NCBI GenBank assembly: GCA_947650365.1
Contig: OX393549.1
Span: 23,425,347 to 23,489,346, forward strand
DNA length: 64,000 nt
Reading direction: 5' to 3'
Source of the DNA: Chamaelirium japonicum
Lineage: Eukaryota > Streptophyta > Magnoliopsida > Liliales > Melanthiaceae
Part shown: positions 44,050 to 64,000 of the stretch, in pieces
Layout: every line of letters begins with the position of its first letter
Numbering within the stretch: the first letter of the stretch is position 1
Notes under the pieces: generated by a model
Databases searched by the model: none
What the model was told of the DNA's origin: nothing
Seen by the model: the letters and a program-made list of their open reading frames with translations, nothing else
Made by a program: the position numbers and the translations under genes

Positions 44050-44290
44050 TTCATGACATTGCCCCACTGAAGTTTAGCTCGGAAACACTTAACCCTGCTA
44101 TAGTTAAAAAACTACATTTTGCCCTCCTTCAATTCTGTTTTGATCAGATAAAAATTACCAAATGAGGAAATTAATTAGTTGACAAAAGGGTGTATCGTGC
44201 TAACATTTCAAACTTTAAGGAGCGATTTGGAACAGAATAAACTACATGGGGGTTTAGTGTTCTTGAGATAAACTTCATGGAGGCAGCCTA
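44050..44290. mobile_element. Foldback MITE (family shared with 53613-53840)
   Basis: Left arm TGAAGTTTAGCTCGGAAACACTTAACCC is complementary to the right arm GGGGGTTTAGTGTTCTTGAGATAAACTTCA. The unique centre (TGATCAGATAAAAATTACCA, then AGTTGACA, then GTGCTAACATTTCAAA) recurs at 53770-53840. No target duplication identified. Confidence 0.65.
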
Positions 44291-45174
44291 GTCGGGACAC
44301 ACAATTACAACCATAGCAATGATATTCTCCGAATTACTGAAAAATTTATAAATATTTCGCGAACTCAAGAGCAAACAAATGATTCTCCAAATTATTAAGC
44401 AACATGAGCCATGCCCGAAAAACTCCTGAATTATGCATGAATAATTCATGAATTTTTTATTTTTTGTGTGCTACCTAATTTATTTTAGTTGTAAATATGT
44501 TTTTTTATATCATAAATATAGAATTACTAATACAATGTAATATATTTTATGTTTCCGAAATTCTTTCGAACTTTTTTCAAAATTTTTGGATATTTTTTGA
44601 AAATCGAATTTTGCCCCCCTCACAGAATATTTCATGAACGCCGAATCTATACGCATATTTTAAAAAAGTGGGCTCAAACAACCAGGGTTGGGGATGGCCT
44701 AACTCGAACCCAGCCCATTTATAGCCGTACCCCTCGTGCACTTCGCCTTCGCACTAGTCCTCAGGATTTGGTCTATTGACACACCAAGTATTCATTTTCA
44801 CACACCAAATACTCTTCCCACACCACCCGGTTTTTAAATTTTATATATTTGCTCACTGCACACCTCCAATCTTTAAAAACCCTATACTACCATTCTTCTC
44901 CAAATCACTCCACACACATACCCACCAAAAACCCTACCTCCTCCATCAATTGCTCCGACGAGCACCTCTCCGAGTTTTCCCGCCCAGGCACTGTAAGTTC
45001 CTTCCCCCGACGATTTTTTCTCCATCTAACACCCTACCTCCTCCATCAACTGCTCCGGCGAGCTCCTCTCTGCTCTCCGCCCCTCGTCAAGCTCATCTCT
45101 TCCTCGAGCTCCCCTGCCCAAGCCCCGTAGGTTTCTCCCCCTGTCGATTTTTTTCCGTCATCATCTATCGACAT
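44291..45174. other. AT-rich intergenic DNA, then duplicated pyrimidine-rich leader-like sequence
   Basis: 44291-44700 is AT-rich with repeated AATTCATGAA/AATATTTC words. From 44770 the plus strand is C/T-rich; ACCCTACCTCCTCCATCAA is duplicated at about 44930 and 45030, each followed by a CTCC(G/A)(G/A)CGAG block. It looks like a duplicated plant 5' UTR/promoter piece, but no gene body follows. Confidence 0.4.
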
Positions 45175-45372
45175 CCAAACCTTATGTTCGGCCGACCAGA
45201 ACCGAACATTATGCAATACGTTCAGCCGACCATGGCCAAACATGGTACAATACGTTCGGCTACCCAAACAAGATACAGTATGTTCAGCCGTGGTTGGTCG
45301 ACCGTATTATATAATGTTCGGCTCTGTTCGGCTGAACATATTGTATCTTGTTCGGCACTGATCGGCCGAACG
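45175..45372. repeat. Degenerate ~30-bp repeats built on ACGTTCGGC / TGTTCGGC
   Basis: About seven diverged units contain GTTCGGC or its complement GCCGAAC together with CATGGT/CAATACG blocks, in both orientations. They lie 200-390 bp upstream of the start codon of the RETICULATA-related gene. Confidence 0.6.
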
Positions 45373-45568
45373 AGAAAAAAAGAGAGGATATTTTGATCAT
45401 TTTATTTGTGGGTAAATTTATAATAAAAAAAATCTTTCAAACGGTGTCTGGAGAGCAAATATTGGTGGGCCAATAGCAGCTAGCTCTCGGTCCTCAGACC
45501 CCTCCTGTACCCTTTCAGTTCCGGAGCCCGTGCAGGACCAACTGCCGCCGAGATTCGGTTGGACCGCC

Positions 45569-62871
<17,303 letters not shown>

Positions 62872-64000
62872 GTAGGCCTTCACCATTAGCCTATTAGGCA
62901 TGCTGAACTTGAATTTCTTCATTTGCTATTTTTATTACTGTTAAGAATTTGGGTCACCTCATTTATTCAGTTATCATATTTATATGTCCTTTTTGTGTTT
63001 GTGTGCTTCCACTTTCATCCATCAGCAAACATTTAAAACAAATTGGAATTATTGCTTCCTTCTTTTAGCTAATGCAATTGCTATTTCCAGGTGGTCTCTT
63101 TCTTATTAAGCAGTTCCATTTATTCCTTCCCTTCCCATGGCGTTGTGCTTCCTCTGCAAATCTCACCTTACTCTTCCTTACTTTTTATATTCTACAATTT
63201 CTTCAAGAGGCCTTCCTTGCTATGATGTTACCAAAATGCCTCTTCAGCTAGTTGATGTTCGGCTCTAAAGTAATCAGCCTCTTTACAAATTTCTCACCGC
63301 CATTTCCTTCGAAGCTTATTGCTCATGAGCTGATCTAAGTTACAGGCTTCAAAACACTTTTACGAATCAAAAGGGTGTAATGCATTTAAAAGCCATATTT
63401 GGGTGTACAAGAGGAAAATGATAAGAAGTTGTACAAGAATATGGAGTCCACAAGGGGATCAACCCCTTATTTTCTCATATGGTGAATTTCCCTAGCTAGA
63501 ACTTAAAAATTATTCATAGTGCTGATTAAAGTCTTGGCTTTATTTTTATTAGGACTTTCAAGTTCTATAGGATCACAAGGGGAAAACAGTCTCAAGGCTG
63601 TTCCCTCCTACAATTTTTTTATCTTTTGCTGTTTTCCATGGATTACCAATCCAAGCGAAATTGAAAGGAGGGGCATGGCAGTAGCTCATCCTCTATGTAA
63701 AGAGTCATAAGGTCTTCATAATGTAACGGCTCAATTAGCTTAAAATAAAGTGTCTTCTGCAAATTGCCGATGTGATGGTATGGAACACTTCATCGATCAA
63801 GGTTTTGACTCTACTATTTATCCTTCTCTTTATGTTGGAAATTCTGATTTCTGAATCGCTGCTACTTTTTCTTCAATCTCTGCATCTCAAATAAGAAGAG
63901 TTCTTATAAGTTCATGCATACACTATCTAGTAGATCCATCTAGGCACTTGATTTCATAGAAAACTCATCCAATACATTCAAATTCCCAAAATTCCAGAGT
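62872..64000. other. Intron 6 of the RETICULATA-related gene (incomplete)
   Basis: Begins with donor G|GTAGGC. No exon matching the expected next segment of the family is found before the window ends; the remaining coding sequence lies to the right. Confidence 0.6.

Noticed and set aside
44776-45396. 206-codon plus-strand ORF upstream of the RETICULATA-related gene
   Set aside because: Pyrimidine-rich, two frames open at once, internal duplication of leader-like sequence and no recognisable domain; more likely promoter or UTR debris.
63091-63160. Possible exon 7 after TTTCCAG at 63090 (would read GGLFLIKQFH)
   Set aside because: The family usually continues with V-F-L-x-(V/I)-S-S-N-x-R-Y-Q; this frame diverges after a few residues and lacks a plausible donor, so it is treated as intron.

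Overview
The window is nuclear DNA of a flowering plant. The evidence is GT-AG introns, degraded LTR retrotransposons of both superfamilies, many miniature inverted-repeat elements (MITEs), a plant U6 snRNA relic, and three plant-family genes. The GC-rich, high-GC3 first exons beside AT-rich introns fit a monocot or magnoliid, but the species is not identifiable from the sequence.

Only three genes look intact. (1) 3894-4481 (+) is a single-exon gene for a small plant-specific protein with a signal peptide and one membrane segment. (2) 32296-33183 (+) is a five-exon type-A cytokinin response regulator of 137 aa; every exon is in phase and the receiver residues D24, D25, D69 and K121 are present. 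(3) 45569-62871 (+, runs off the right edge) is a plastid RETICULATA-related (DUF3411) membrane protein. Six exons are visible; intron 5 is about 14.1 kb and packed with repeats.

Layout. 1-3.6 kb: AT-rich intergenic DNA with TC-rich degenerate repeats and a probable minus-strand solo LTR. 3.6-4.5 kb: a MITE, then gene 1. 7.15-8.96 kb: a dead hAT transposase. 9.1-10.0 kb: telo-box repeats and a C-rich ORF of doubtful status. 12.8-13.4 kb: a hAT MITE. 16.7 kb: a U6 relic. 17.2-22.9 kb: a dead Copia element with a 2.3-kb LTR. 23.4-26.8 kb: MULE-like and foldback MITEs, one carrying a nested hAT MITE. 26.9-31.8 kb: three tandem copies of a ~1.2-kb unit, differing in MITE insertions, abutting the response-regulator promoter. 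32.2-33.2 kb: the response regulator, with GA and TC microsatellites on either side of exon 1. 33.56-35.1 kb: three hAT MITEs nested one inside the other. 35.95-43.12 kb: a short-LTR Copia element split by a mosaic of Gypsy pieces on both strands. 45.6-64 kb: the RETICULATA-related gene. Its introns hold a CACTA end, palindromic elements embedded in (TA)n arrays, a hAT-like element with a perfect 8-bp duplication, foldbacks, and a broken fragment of a trihelix transcription-factor gene.

The three genes show no functional link: one handles cytokinin signalling, one acts in plastid and leaf development, and one is an uncharacterised membrane protein. The most unusual content is the transposon structure: terminus-into-terminus nesting of hAT MITEs, (TA)n-embedded 'palindromes of palindromes', and a promoter-proximal triplication that preserves empty sites for two MITEs.
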